From: Bacteroidota bacterium
GTDB taxonomy: Bacteria; Bacteroidota; Bacteroidia; Chitinophagales; Chitinophagaceae
Direction: 5' to 3'
Assembly (NCBI GenBank): GCA_026391455.1
Contig: JAPLEH010000021.1
Location: 44,706-108,705, forward strand
Length of the DNA stretch: 64,000 nt
Under the pieces are notes generated by a model. That model searched no databases. It was not told the DNA's origin and worked only from the letters and a program-made list of their open reading frames with translations. How positions within the stretch are numbered: position 1 is the stretch's first letter; each line of letters opens with the position of its first letter. Below, one piece after another: positions 1 to 8,778 of the stretch. The translations under genes and the position numbers were made by a program.

Positions 1-1380
1 AGGTGTAAGCGTTACACCTGTTACAGACCGGCCATGGTCGGCCAGCACGATATTACCCCTTGCCACACTTTTTTCATTGGCAGATGGCATGGCAGTATCA
101 TCATTGATGACCGGGCTGGTAAGACATAATGCAAAGGGTAATGCATCTTCCTCATACCATTCGATATTGATGATACTGTCGCCGGTGAGCTTATCAATTA
201 ATCCGGGTTCTACTTTTTTCAATCGTACTGCATGACGATGATTGCGGTCTGCATCGGCCTTTGTGCCTTTTTCCGGATGATATAATTCTTCAAACACCAG
301 CACATCACCTGCCTTGAGAGAAACTTCTTGTGGTACCGGCGGTGATAAAGGTGAAGCCGGTGGTGATGATACAATCGCGTTATCGCGCAAGGTGGCATGC
401 ACAGCTCCTTTAGGCAAACAGCAATTGGTATCACCCCAGGTATAAAAGGATATGCGGTTATGCGCACTGTTCAACAGTACATCATGCATCGTTTCGAATA
501 CCACCGGATCCTTTTCATAATGGAATCGTTCCACCTCTTCGGGACGCAAGATGATCTTTTCACCATCGCCGGCTGTCATTAATGTAGTCCCCGCAGGGAG
601 TAATGCACCATCCGCACTACCATTCTCTTCTACTTCGAGGAATGCCCAGAGACGGGCATTGCAGCCATCATGTGCATAATAATCCAGCAGGCGCGCATGC
701 CGTTTCAATGATATTCTTTTGCGGGAGGTATGCAAGTAGGCTTCAGTGGCCACTGCATCCTGATAATAACTGAGATGATCTCCCACATAGGCCATGAGTT
801 CAACCAGCGCAACCTGCAGATCCGCTGCATTACGTTCTCTCCAGTCCGGCATAATCACACTAAGCCGGTCCAGCATCAGCCGGTTGAAACTGGCAAAATC
901 TTTTGCGAGGTAATTGATTGGTGGCTCATCAGCAATAACCGGAGGACAATCATCTTCCTTCCGGCAATCAAATTCATTAGGGCAATCAATCTTAAATGAA
1001 AATGCAATGGAAGATAATTGCTGATCGAATCCGGCAGGCGGGTTATCCTTGTCTGTAGTGGAGTTTCCCACCTTTAATGTATAAGTGGAAAAGTCACCAG
1101 CCATATCTACGGTAATAGTCAGCACCTTACCGGATGCGGCAGCAGTCAATACCTTGATACCGGTAATACGAACACCACCTTCAATAAAAATATTTTCTTT
1201 TTGCAACACTGGCGCGGCAGGTATACCCCCGGTTTGTCCCGGAAGATCCAGCAGAAAATGGATAGCAAGCTCCAGTTGGTTACCCGGCGATACTTCCAGG
1301 TAATCAATACCATTCATTGTCTGCTTCGACTGAATGATCTTAGCCCTGTCTTTGTTACTGCAGAAATATTGAGTGCTCAT
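1..1380 (-). CDS. eCIS baseplate J/gp6-like protein (Afp11-like), partial
   Basis: An open frame of 460 codons starts at ATG 1380-1378 and runs off the left edge without a stop, so the C-terminus is missing. The protein starts MSTQYFCSNKDRAKII. After an acidic Cys-containing stretch it has NYLAKDFASFNRLMLDRL (about residue 155) and VALVELMAYVGDHLSYYQD (about residue 190), the signature of 'putative baseplate assembly proteins' of the phage gpJ/T4 gp6 wedge family. In Afp/PVC particles this family (Afp11/12) forms the baseplate wedge that joins sheath and tube to the spike hub. The start codon shares a base with the stop of the upstream gp25 gene (TAATG), so translation is probably coupled. 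Family call is firm; which of Afp11 or Afp12 it matches is less certain. Confidence 0.82.
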   Translation of the reverse strand, partial: MSTQYFCSNKDRAKIIQSKQTMNGIDYLEVSPGNQLELAIHFLLDLPGQTGGIPAAPVLQKENIFIEGGVRITGIKVLTAAASGKVLTITVDMAGDFSTYTLKVGNSTTDKDNPPAGFDQQLSSIAFSFKIDCPNEFDCRKEDDCPPVIADEPPINYLAKDFASFNRLMLDRLSVIMPDWRERNAADLQVALVELMAYVGDHLSYYQDAVATEAYLHTSRKRISLKRHARLLDYYAHDGCNARLWAFLEVEENGSADGALLPAGTTLMTAGDGEKIILRPEEVERFHYEKDPVVFETMHDVLLNSAHNRISFYTWGDTNCCLPKGAVHATLRDNAIVSSPPASPLSPPVPQEVSLKAGDVLVFEELYHPEKGTKADADRNHRHAVRLKKVEPGLIDKLTGDSIINIEWYEEDALPFALCLTSPVINDDTAMPSANEKSVARGNIVLADHGRSVTGVTLTP

Positions 1381-1736
1381 TATACTTCTTTTTTGAAGGA
1401 AGCCACTTTTGTTTCCTGTGTCTGACGGATCGTATACTCCACCGTTACATAGAGAGAGGAATCTTCACTGTTCACATCCACGGTATTCACTTCGATGAGG
1501 TCTCCCAACCATTGCTGCAAAGCCCCTTGTACCAGGAATTGTGTGGTGGCAGCCAACTCCATACTGTTTGGCTGAAATACCAGTTGCATCAACCCGCTTC
1601 CAAATGTGGGGCGATTGACACGCTCACCGGGAGAAGTGAATAATACCTGTTCGATCAAATCCGTGATATGCCGTTCCTGATCACATTGTGCAGTCCGGCC
1701 CTTATGATCTACCTGATAAGGAAAGCGAATATTCAT
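1380..1736 (-). CDS. gp25/W-like baseplate wedge protein (Afp9-like)
   Basis: This is a 118-residue protein, the usual length for the gpW/gp25 family. The diagnostic stretch SPGERVNRPTFGSGLMQLVF sits at about residues 35-54. In T4 and in contractile injection systems gp25 links the wedge to the first sheath ring and helps nucleate sheath polymerisation, so it acts in the assembled particle in the cytoplasm. Its stop overlaps the start of the baseplate J gene by one base. Upstream lies a 141-bp spacer holding a C/T-rich degenerate repeat, after which the PAAR-like gene follows. Confidence 0.9.
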   Translation of the reverse strand: MNIRFPYQVDHKGRTAQCDQERHITDLIEQVLFTSPGERVNRPTFGSGLMQLVFQPNSMELAATTQFLVQGALQQWLGDLIEVNTVDVNSEDSSLYVTVEYTIRQTQETKVASFKKEV

Positions 1737-1800
1737 GAAGAAATTAATTTAGTGATATTGTATACCGAGAATAAAATCAATCAACCACCTTTATTGCATT

Positions 1801-1876
1801 CTTTCCGACTTCCGGTCTTTCTGACTTTCTGACTTTCCGACTTTCCAACTTTCCAACTTCCGGTCTTCCCGACTTC
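1801..1876. repeat. C/T-rich degenerate tandem repeat between eCIS genes
   Basis: About eight units of the form CTTTCnGACTTTC or CTTTCCAAC follow one another in the spacer between the PAAR-like and gp25 genes. No frame across it looks coding. It interrupts an otherwise tightly overlapping operon. Confidence 0.6.
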
Positions 1877-1877
1877 A

Positions 1878-2201
1878 TCACATTCCTGTCACTCTCGTTT
1901 GTGTAACTGTAATCATCAGCGGTGTACCATTCGGTGCGCAGATCGCCTGACTGTCGAGCAGCAAAACGGGCAACCCATTCGAAAGTACGCGCGTTGCCCC
2001 GGTGACCCAGGTAGCCGTTACACAGGGTAAGGGATTACCAGCCGGTGTAAGAAATGGACAACCCGCCAACATATAAGGCATGGGCTGTAGTACAATCGGC
2101 TGCCCGCTTACTAATACCCTCGGATTAGGTGAAGTGGGTTGCGCTTGACCCGCATGCGCACACAATACAGTAGCACCAAAATGCAATAGAAAACCAGGCA
2201 T
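1878..2201 (-). CDS. PAAR-like spike tip protein (Afp10-like)
   Basis: A 107-residue protein with the layout of the PAAR-like (DUF4280-type) family: short glycine/proline-rich strands, MPGFLLHFGATVLCAHAGQ at the N-terminus, LVSGQPIVLQPMPYMLAGC in the middle and Cys residues spaced as possible metal ligands (about residues 14, 48, 60 and 88). PAAR proteins cap the gp5/VgrG trimer with a sharp cone and can carry fused effectors; this one has no extra domain. It follows the spike gene in the operon, as expected, but is separated from it by a 184-bp repeat-rich spacer. Confidence 0.8.
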   Translation of the reverse strand: MPGFLLHFGATVLCAHAGQAQPTSPNPRVLVSGQPIVLQPMPYMLAGCPFLTPAGNPLPCVTATWVTGATRVLSNGLPVLLLDSQAICAPNGTPLMITVTQTRVTGM

Positions 2202-2205
2202 AGTT

Positions 2206-2275
2206 ATGTTAGATGATAGATGTACGATTTTAGATGTACGATGTTAGATGTATGATGTATGATGTACGATAAATG
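2206..2275. repeat. TGTA(C/T)GATGT-type short tandem repeats
   Basis: The spacer between the spike and PAAR-like genes contains at least six overlapping copies of (T)GTA(C/T)GATnT and TTAGATGTA. A second AT-rich series based on AATTCTGAATTCT follows near 2348-2392. Both are non-coding and resemble the dispersed simple repeats seen elsewhere in the window. Confidence 0.6.
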
Positions 2276-2385
2276 AAGTGTTTGAGTTCTTTTTACGATA
2301 TGGCTGCTCCCCTCAAGTATTTGCTCTCCATCCATCACCATTCCACATTCATAATTCTGAATTCTTAATTCTGAATCCTACATTC

Positions 2386-2901
2386 TTAAATCACGGTCAA
2401 TGCACCATTATTGATAGTTACGGTCGGTCCTACCATCGTGAGCATTGCCCCCTTGCCATTTTGAATATAGATACCCGTATCATTCACAATGATGGAGGCA
2501 CCAGTGAGGCTTTTCAGCATAATCCCTCCTGTGGGTCCCGGCAGATCGCTGATAGCAATGCTGTTTTGTCCAAGCGTTTGTAATACGATGCTGGGCGATA
2601 CTGGCAACCCTGCTTTTGCCAATGGGGGAATATCGGCTGCAGTACCCCAGCGGCATCCTACCCATATCGGGTGATCGGGGTCGCCGTTCTCATATTCCAC
2701 CCATACACCCGCACCGATCGGTGGTAATACATACATGCCCATTGGCGGACCCGTAGGGCCGGCCAACGGCACACATGCTTCGGCCCAGGTGGAAGGTATC
2801 ATTCCTGTTACATCGGGTACCATCAGCATGAGCCGTCCCCGCATTTCAGGGTCAATATTGTTGATAACCGTACCCCTGTATTTACCAAAATAAGTCGCCA
2901 T
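2386..2901 (-). CDS. gp5-like OB-fold spike protein (C-terminal half of Afp8/VgrG)
   Basis: This 171-residue protein begins MATYFGKYRGTVINNIDPEM, which is the phage baseplate assembly protein V/gp5 OB-fold start, continues with GRLMLMVPDV and has WVEYENGDPDHPIWVGCRWG at about residues 67-86. The C-terminal third (GGIMLKSLTGASIIVND, then TVTINNGALTV) is typical of the triple beta-helix that forms the membrane-piercing needle. In Afp8 and VgrG this part is fused to a gp27-like hub; here the hub is the separate gene just upstream, one base away (stop 2903, start 2901). Confidence 0.88.
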   Translation of the reverse strand: MATYFGKYRGTVINNIDPEMRGRLMLMVPDVTGMIPSTWAEACVPLAGPTGPPMGMYVLPPIGAGVWVEYENGDPDHPIWVGCRWGTAADIPPLAKAGLPVSPSIVLQTLGQNSIAISDLPGPTGGIMLKSLTGASIIVNDTGIYIQNGKGAMLTMVGPTVTINNGALTVI

Positions 2902-2902
2902 A

Positions 2903-4042
2903 TTATATTCTTACAAATGAAGTATCCGAAACTATACCGTCGCGTGACAAGGTGAAACTTTGTTTATACTCACCGGGCTTAATATTATGCGTTACACTAT
3001 CTACATAATACATACCGTCGTAGGCGATTCCTCCTCCCCTTACTCCCACCCTCATGCCTGCACGAAGTATGCCTTTATACCGGAGCACATCCAATGAGCC
3101 ATTCCCTTTTACGGCTAATGGATTTTTACTGCTGCTCATGATATCACCCATTATTTTTTGCAAGGCCGCATCCGGTTTTTCTTTTGAAAACTCTCCGGCA
3201 AAACCGGCTTTCCAAATAGGTTGTGTAGATCGCAATCCCATAGGAGGCTTCAGCACATTCACATTCGGTACTGGTATAGGTATGGTAATTTTTTTTGTAA
3301 TGGGATCGAAAATGGTATAGACCCGGATCTTTTTAGCCAACCCATCCATGGTAAAACTCAAAGCATCCACATTTGTATGTGCATCCATGTTTACAGATAG
3401 CGCTGCCTGTGGTATGGGAAGATTGATCTCCGGTCCGAAATAGGCGATACTTTGTCCAACCGAAGGACCGGGAATGATATAAAATACATTTCCACAATTC
3501 TGAGCGAGCGACTTCAGATAAGCCAGTGGCGTTTGTTTATTAATGCTATTCCATTTATCCGTGGGTGAAAGTATCGGAGAAATGGGTGATGGTATTACCA
3601 CCGGTACCACACCAAGAAACGAGAAGGGTGCTAACACGGTGTACACTTTAGCAATATCGGGCATGGCAGGCAGTGGAATGATGAGTTCAAATAGATCCAT
3701 GGCCACCGATATATCCTCACCTGTTATGGTAAGTGTGGATTTACCAGGCTCTGAGGAAGGACTCAATTGATGATTGGTTACAAAACCATCCATCAGTACA
3801 GTTGGCGATCCCTGCACCGTTGCGATGATGATCACACGGGTGGTAATCGGATCAAAATAACCTGCCGGCAACATGTTATTGAGGAGGGCAGAATCCTTTC
3901 CAACACTGAATGAAATCTGGAAACCACTTCTTTCTTTACTGTTTGTAACCTGTATTCCTGTCAAGGCATCCATTACCACTTTGGGCGCATTAACCGGTAC
4001 TGCCGGACCGATCATTAACGTAAGATAAACGCCTTTAAGCAT
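2903..4042 (-). CDS. gp27/gpD-like spike hub protein (N-terminal half of Afp8)
   Basis: A 379-residue protein of the phage late-control gene D/gp27 type. It has alternating beta segments, a hub-like ITGEDISVAMDLFE at about residues 124-137, and a C-terminal LRAGMRVGVRGGGIAYDGMYY followed by VDSVTHNIKPGEYKQSFTLS, the standard ending of gpD/VgrG hub barrels. It should form a trimeric pseudo-sixfold ring that adapts the hexameric tube to the trimeric spike. The start at 4042 overlaps the LysM gene by 8 bp, and the spike gene follows directly. Together the two genes equal one VgrG-type protein. Confidence 0.87.
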   Translation of the reverse strand: MLKGVYLTLMIGPAVPVNAPKVVMDALTGIQVTNSKERSGFQISFSVGKDSALLNNMLPAGYFDPITTRVIIIATVQGSPTVLMDGFVTNHQLSPSSEPGKSTLTITGEDISVAMDLFELIIPLPAMPDIAKVYTVLAPFSFLGVVPVVIPSPISPILSPTDKWNSINKQTPLAYLKSLAQNCGNVFYIIPGPSVGQSIAYFGPEINLPIPQAALSVNMDAHTNVDALSFTMDGLAKKIRVYTIFDPITKKITIPIPVPNVNVLKPPMGLRSTQPIWKAGFAGEFSKEKPDAALQKIMGDIMSSSKNPLAVKGNGSLDVLRYKGILRAGMRVGVRGGGIAYDGMYYVDSVTHNIKPGEYKQSFTLSRDGIVSDTSFVRI

Positions 4043-4397
4043 TGGAATTTCCGGCTATGCCTTCTGGTAAAGTAATATTGATAACAATGCCTGGTTCTTC
4101 TGTTAAACTATCCGGCTCCATGACGTTATTCGCATCGCATACTTGCCAGAATCGTTCCGGGTCACCATAATATTGTGCTGTGATATTATCCAGCCGCTCA
4201 CCTTCACGCACCGTATGTTGTTGCAAAATAAAGAACCGGTCAGCCCCCGGTACAAACCTTCTTTTCAGATATACAATCGGCTCACCGTTTTTATCATTAA
4301 TAGTAGTGGTAGCAATTGGATAATACCGGCTGGTGGATGCAAAAGCACTGGTCTTTAATCCCGTTTGCTGTAAAATTGCCTGTGATATATCTGTCAT
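4035..4397 (-). CDS. LysM-domain eCIS baseplate protein (gpX-like)
   Basis: This 120-residue protein carries one LysM motif in its C-terminal half: QQHTVREGERLDNITAQYYG, then DPERFWQVCDANNV (about residues 59-92). Proteins of this type (phage P2 gpX; C-terminal part of Afp7) bind where the tube meets the spike hub; the LysM fold is structural and need not bind peptidoglycan in this setting. It overlaps the CIS tube-cap gene upstream by 4 bp and the hub gene downstream by 8 bp. Splitting Afp7 into a tube-cap and a LysM gene mirrors the split of Afp8. Confidence 0.85.
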   Translation of the reverse strand: MTDISQAILQQTGLKTSAFASTSRYYPIATTTINDKNGEPIVYLKRRFVPGADRFFILQQHTVREGERLDNITAQYYGDPERFWQVCDANNVMEPDSLTEEPGIVINITLPEGIAGNSNA

Positions 4398-5050
4398 GAT
4401 ATTGATTTTATGCCAAGATTATTCAGGGTTCCGCCTTTGAACATTTTAGCAAGTTTTTCTTTATTCTGATGATAACTCATATAGAGACTGCCCCCTTTAT
4501 GATCGAATCCGAGATCATCCACACTCAACACCCGCATACCCAGACTCACCTTTGCCCGCAACGGATTGAGGTTTACATCAAACGCCTCTTCCGTAACACT
4601 GAATTCAGTAATCCGTACCGGAATAATGCGATTCTTACTCCAGATAAAAAGCGTTAAGGATGTCTCCGAAGGACTGATTTCCAACGACCCGGACATAGCA
4701 CGTATATTATTGGCCATCAAACTGGCGCTGGTAGGATAGATCAATGTTTCAATCACAGCCAGTTGTGGTTGAATACCGGCTTCCGCTGCGGTGCTGTCAC
4801 CATTTTCCATTTGATCGGTGGCGTCAATCTCCGCTTCTAATTTTATGGTTTCAACCGGTGGACCCGCCAGCCGGAGTGGCTCCGAACGCTGACCTCCTCC
4901 TTCGCCTCCGGCACCATGCACCTGGAGTGAGCGGCTGATCGTATCCGGATTATATTGCAGGGAAATAATCTTTTCCACTGCAGCCGTATCCGGATTGATC
5001 ACAACGATCCCTCCTTTTACCAATTGGGGCGAACCGGGAAATGATGACAT
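4394..5050 (-). CDS. CIS tube-initiation protein (Afp7 N-terminal type)
   Basis: The family pattern begins at GSPQLVKGGIVVINPDTAAV and continues VEKIISLQYNPDTISRSLQV, matching CIS_tube (Afp7 N-terminal) proteins that form the first tube-like layer on the hub. I place the start at ATG 5050 (MSSFPGS). A longer frame to 5152 would add 34 hydrophobic, atypical residues, while family members normally begin just before this motif. With this start the protein has 218 residues and a 130-bp gap separates it from the small gene upstream. Later motifs include VETIKLEAEIDATDQ and FSVTEEAFDVNLNPLRAKV (tube-fold strands). It overlaps the LysM gene by 4 bp. Confidence 0.82.
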   Translation of the reverse strand: MSSFPGSPQLVKGGIVVINPDTAAVEKIISLQYNPDTISRSLQVHGAGGEGGGQRSEPLRLAGPPVETIKLEAEIDATDQMENGDSTAAEAGIQPQLAVIETLIYPTSASLMANNIRAMSGSLEISPSETSLTLFIWSKNRIIPVRITEFSVTEEAFDVNLNPLRAKVSLGMRVLSVDDLGFDHKGGSLYMSYHQNKEKLAKMFKGGTLNNLGIKSIS

Positions 5051-5180
5051 ATAGCGAAGAGTTAAAATGAATAATTGAAAAAAACCGTTACTGAATAACC
5101 TCGCTGAGATAACGCAAAACGGTATTGAATCGAAGTGAAAATTATTATACACTTATTCTTCGTGTAACATGATGTTCATT

Positions 5181-5432
5181 TCACCATTTATCGAATACCG
5201 TGCCTGCTATCTGGTTTCCTGTATCCGGAGCATTTATGTTTTCACCCATGGTAAAAGCACCTGCTTTCATAAAGGGTATGGATACCCCGGATTGAAAAGA
5301 GGCTGGCAAACCTCTTTCAGTTAGTAAACGGGTAAGCTCGGTCTGTACGGCATCCGCAATCGCATACCGGTCAGGTGATGCAAACCCGTTTAATGTGAGT
5401 GATTCAATATGTATTTCTACAATTTGTTTCAT
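5181..5432 (-). CDS. Small eCIS-linked protein of unknown function
   Basis: An 83-residue protein, MKQIVEIHIESLTLNGFAS at the start, with a predicted alpha-helical centre (RYAIADAVQTELTRLLTERG) and a Gly/Asn-rich tail. I do not recognise the family. Its ATG overlaps the ATPase stop as ATGA (5429-5432), so it is very probably translated with the ATPase. In its position between the ATPase and the tube-cap protein, an assembly chaperone, an ATPase adaptor or a cargo-loading factor are all possible. No signal peptide or membrane segment is visible. Confidence 0.7.
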   Translation of the reverse strand: MKQIVEIHIESLTLNGFASPDRYAIADAVQTELTRLLTERGLPASFQSGVSIPFMKAGAFTMGENINAPDTGNQIAGTVFDKW

Positions 5433-7432
5433 TGCCAGAGGCGCAGGTCTGCGCTGTTAAATGCTTTATCCGTTTTTTCGTATTCCGAACGCGCGGCCCG
5501 GAATATATGGGCCATTTGCACCGGACTATCTTCATCCGCAGCAAAGAAAGCGGCATTCATGGCTATGTTGCGGATGCTGCCACCGGCTATGGTCAGTTTG
5601 GAAAGCTTTTCCATATCCAACCCGTGCCGGGGAGTTTTTGCCGGAAATACTTTACTCCATATCTCGGCACGTTGTACTGCATCCGGGAAAGGAAATTGAA
5701 TAATAAAACGTATCCTCCTGGTAAAAGCCTTGTCCAGTGCGTGTTTCATGTTGGAAGTGAGAATCGCTAATCCACGGTAAGCTTCCATTCGTTGCAATAA
5801 ATAACTTACTTCAATATTACTGTACCGGTCATGACTATCTTTTACATCGCTTCGTTTGCCAAACAGTGCATCGGCCTCATCGAACAATAATATAGCACCG
5901 CCCTCTTCGGCTGCATCGAATATTTTTTTGAGATTCTTCTCTGTTTCGCCAATGTATTTATTCACCACTTTACTCAAATCGATCCGGTAAAGATCCAGCC
6001 CCAGTTCGTTGGCCAATACTTCCGCCGCCATCGTTTTACCGGTTCCACTCTCACCGGCGAAGAGGGTACTGATACCCAACCCGCGACTGCTTTTTCCGGC
6101 AAAGCCCCATGTATGATACACTTTGTTTCGATGCCGCACCTGCACGGCAATCTCCTGCAGCATATTTCGCTGCGCATCCGGTAATACGATATCATCCCAG
6201 CCCGCTTCCGGAATAATGCGTTGTGCCAGCTCATCTACCTGTGGTCTTGTATGCTTGCAGCAGGCTGTCCAGATTTTCTTTTGACATTCCTTCTCAGAAA
6301 GATTGTAACCGTTTATTTCATATAAATAATCAGTTGCTGCTTTTTGTATAATATCCGCACTCAGGTCAAATTGCGATACCACTTCACTGATCAGCCCCCG
6401 TGTCATGCCGTTGGTTCCCTGTGTGATGGTTTCCCATAGCAGTGCCTGTTCGTCTGGTAGTGGTTTGGCAATGTCAAACATTACCTTACCCCGCTTCAGC
6501 TCAGGGGTCCATTGATCGCTGATCAGAAAGATCAAACCCTGTACCTGCTCCATAAAAACGGTAACTGCATTAATACGGGGTTTATCGTTCATATCCATAT
6601 CGCTACATTCGATCAGGAGCATAAATCCCTGTAATGTGGCTTCACGACTCCACAACCGAGCCAGTTCAGCAGCCTCTTTGGAAGAAGCCGGCAACCCATA
6701 AAAATTAGTACGATATAAGATGTTACCTGCACCGGTACAAACTTTAGAAGCTACCATTTTTTTTCCCATCAGATCGGGACCGGAGAGATGTATGACCGGG
6801 TAGGTGCTGTTTTCTTTGTCATGCCCCGCAATGGTGCGCACGATAGACTCAGCTACTGCCTGTTGCGAGGAAACGAGTACCGATACTTCGTTTGTCTCGG
6901 ATGCTATCTCCCGTATTTTTTCATGCACAAAAGAAAGGCCTGTTAAATAATGCAGGAGGTATTCATCAATTTTAAGAGGACTTCTGGTGATCAGTGCTTG
7001 CTTAGTTACTTCTATAAGTCGCCAAAAACGAAGGGGCGCATCCGGAGAAAGCGCTGACCAATGTGCATCCGGCAATACTCCAAGCAGCGAACCAAATGAA
7101 GGTGAAGACAAGTTGGTGTTACCTGTTGCAACTAACAGTTTGTCATGCAATGCGGAATTAAGTTCCGGCAATGCACAGTAAAGAATAATGTTTTTCTCAA
7201 ACGATGATAAACCAAATAGCCGCACCAGATTTTCGATGGCGGGCGGTACTTTCATGGATGCAGCAATCTCATCCAAATCAGATTTTATGGCCTTTATTCC
7301 CGCTGCGGCTTTTTCTTTCTCTGCTGGTTCATAATGGGTCGCATGCAGCATAAGTTCACTGTAAAGCAGTTCAATACTTCCGGAAAGGTATCGCTGATTC
7401 GCTTCAAGCCAGGCATTGCTATGATTGCTCAT
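5429..7432 (-). CDS. AAA+ ATPase of the eCIS (Afp15/Pvc15-like)
   Basis: A 667-residue protein with a long helical N-terminal region (about 1-400) and a classical AAA+ module. Walker A is GESGTGKT (about residues 457-464), Walker B is AILLFDEADALFG (about 512-524), followed by a sensor region (LAILTSNMKHALDKAF) and paired arginine fingers in TRRIRFIIQFPFP. Afp15/PVC15 ATPases are needed for full-length or loaded particles, possibly by remodelling sheath or loading effector, and are not the ClpV of T6SS. Flanking genes overlap on both sides (ATGA). A central AAA-like fold without a P-loop may precede the active one. Confidence 0.93.
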   Translation of the reverse strand: MSNHSNAWLEANQRYLSGSIELLYSELMLHATHYEPAEKEKAAAGIKAIKSDLDEIAASMKVPPAIENLVRLFGLSSFEKNIILYCALPELNSALHDKLLVATGNTNLSSPSFGSLLGVLPDAHWSALSPDAPLRFWRLIEVTKQALITRSPLKIDEYLLHYLTGLSFVHEKIREIASETNEVSVLVSSQQAVAESIVRTIAGHDKENSTYPVIHLSGPDLMGKKMVASKVCTGAGNILYRTNFYGLPASSKEAAELARLWSREATLQGFMLLIECSDMDMNDKPRINAVTVFMEQVQGLIFLISDQWTPELKRGKVMFDIAKPLPDEQALLWETITQGTNGMTRGLISEVVSQFDLSADIIQKAATDYLYEINGYNLSEKECQKKIWTACCKHTRPQVDELAQRIIPEAGWDDIVLPDAQRNMLQEIAVQVRHRNKVYHTWGFAGKSSRGLGISTLFAGESGTGKTMAAEVLANELGLDLYRIDLSKVVNKYIGETEKNLKKIFDAAEEGGAILLFDEADALFGKRSDVKDSHDRYSNIEVSYLLQRMEAYRGLAILTSNMKHALDKAFTRRIRFIIQFPFPDAVQRAEIWSKVFPAKTPRHGLDMEKLSKLTIAGGSIRNIAMNAAFFAADEDSPVQMAHIFRAARSEYEKTDKAFNSADLRLWQ

Positions 7433-8778
7433 GGGATGATAACTGCAGGTAAATGATATTCCCCTTGTGGATTACTCTCCAGAGGACTTTCAGCACCGTC
7501 TACCTGTATCCGCAACAGGTAAGCAGCACTCTTTACATTGGTGAGTGTGAAAACAATATCTTCCATGGGTTGCGGCGGACTCGCAAAGGGAGGTAATACA
7601 AAACTGTATGCCTTTGCATTACTATTATTGGTTTTTTCGTTCATGAACAAAGCCACCCGTTGTCCCGGCCGAATGGCGGGATTCACTTTCAACGTGAGAC
7701 TGAGCGACCCGGCTGGAATACCAGGGCCAGACACAGCAACGGGTATACCCACATTTACAATTAGAGGCGACAAAACAAAAGGTGAAGCTGTTGACATCAC
7801 ACCGGTATGTGCTACAGGCGGGCTTCCCATCAATGTTTGATGCACTACTTGCACTTCATGAATGCCGGCTTGTAAACCAGTTACAGCATCATCCGGCAAT
7901 TGAAAAGACACCTGTTTATCTTCCGCTGATATCGCTCCGCTAAATGCTTCTCCATCGATTAGAATGGAAACATTTTCACTATAAAACTGGTATCCTTTCA
8001 GCAGCAGCGAATAACCGGGTAATATCTTTTGATTGTCTGAAACCGGATCGTTGTTTGTTTTTTGGGAGGCAATACTTTCGATCACCGGTTGTTTGAATGG
8101 AAGTGCATAAATATTTCGTTCGCGTACTGGTAATGCTGGCTTGGTAGACTTCGTGCTTTCAATTAATACCACCGTTACTTTATAAGCTGCAGTAGGCCGG
8201 TATTTAGCGCCAAACGCAGTCCAGAGTTTAGATATATCCTCGAATGTCAACACTTCCGGCGATATCTTTATTTGTTCCACCTGTTCAGCCAAAGCAGAAC
8301 CGGATAATAATTTCAATGAATCAGGCAATGCGGTAACAGGAGGATTTGTGGTACCACTTAGAATGGGTGTAGGGGCAGCAATCGCAGTACGTATTGCATC
8401 ACGGCCAAGTACCGGAATTTCGTGCAGCAATTGCATACCGTATCCTAATAATATATCGGTGTGTAATTCCGCAGCACCATACGCCGTTAGCAGGTAATGC
8501 AGGTCCAATGCCAAAGACGGATTGGTTACCCGTTCTCCTTTTTGATTTACGGATGGCAGGAATGCATTTCGCCAGCCCTGGTTATAAGTGGCCTGGTACA
8601 TGAACAGGTTCAACTGACTGGCCTCACTGTCTTTTGCGGTGTCAATCTTATCCGGCGGCCAGGATGTAACGATCACGTTTCCACCGGTGGCGCCCGTCAC
8701 ATCATGATCGATGAGCCCATTATTCAGCAGGTCTTTCAACACTTGTGTTACAGAAGCTATGCGCAGGGCCGTGCTCAT
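7429..8778 (-). CDS. DUF4255/Pvc16_N tail-terminator-like protein (Afp16-like)
   Basis: The first ~190 residues are a DUF4255 (Pvc16_N) domain: IASVTQVLKDLLNNGL, LNLFMYQATYNQGWRN (about 56-71) and LALDLHYLLTAYG. In Afp, Afp16 caps the distal end of tube and sheath and sets particle termination. The remaining ~250 residues form an Ig/TIG-like beta-rich extension (GYSLLLKGYQFYSENVSILI; FTLTNVKSAAYLLRIQVDG), which several Bacteroidota homologues share but which is absent from Afp16 itself. Length is 449 residues. ATGA overlaps join it to both neighbours. Confidence 0.88.
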   Translation of the reverse strand: MSTALRIASVTQVLKDLLNNGLIDHDVTGATGGNVIVTSWPPDKIDTAKDSEASQLNLFMYQATYNQGWRNAFLPSVNQKGERVTNPSLALDLHYLLTAYGAAELHTDILLGYGMQLLHEIPVLGRDAIRTAIAAPTPILSGTTNPPVTALPDSLKLLSGSALAEQVEQIKISPEVLTFEDISKLWTAFGAKYRPTAAYKVTVVLIESTKSTKPALPVRERNIYALPFKQPVIESIASQKTNNDPVSDNQKILPGYSLLLKGYQFYSENVSILIDGEAFSGAISAEDKQVSFQLPDDAVTGLQAGIHEVQVVHQTLMGSPPVAHTGVMSTASPFVLSPLIVNVGIPVAVSGPGIPAGSLSLTLKVNPAIRPGQRVALFMNEKTNNSNAKAYSFVLPPFASPPQPMEDIVFTLTNVKSAAYLLRIQVDGAESPLESNPQGEYHLPAVIIP

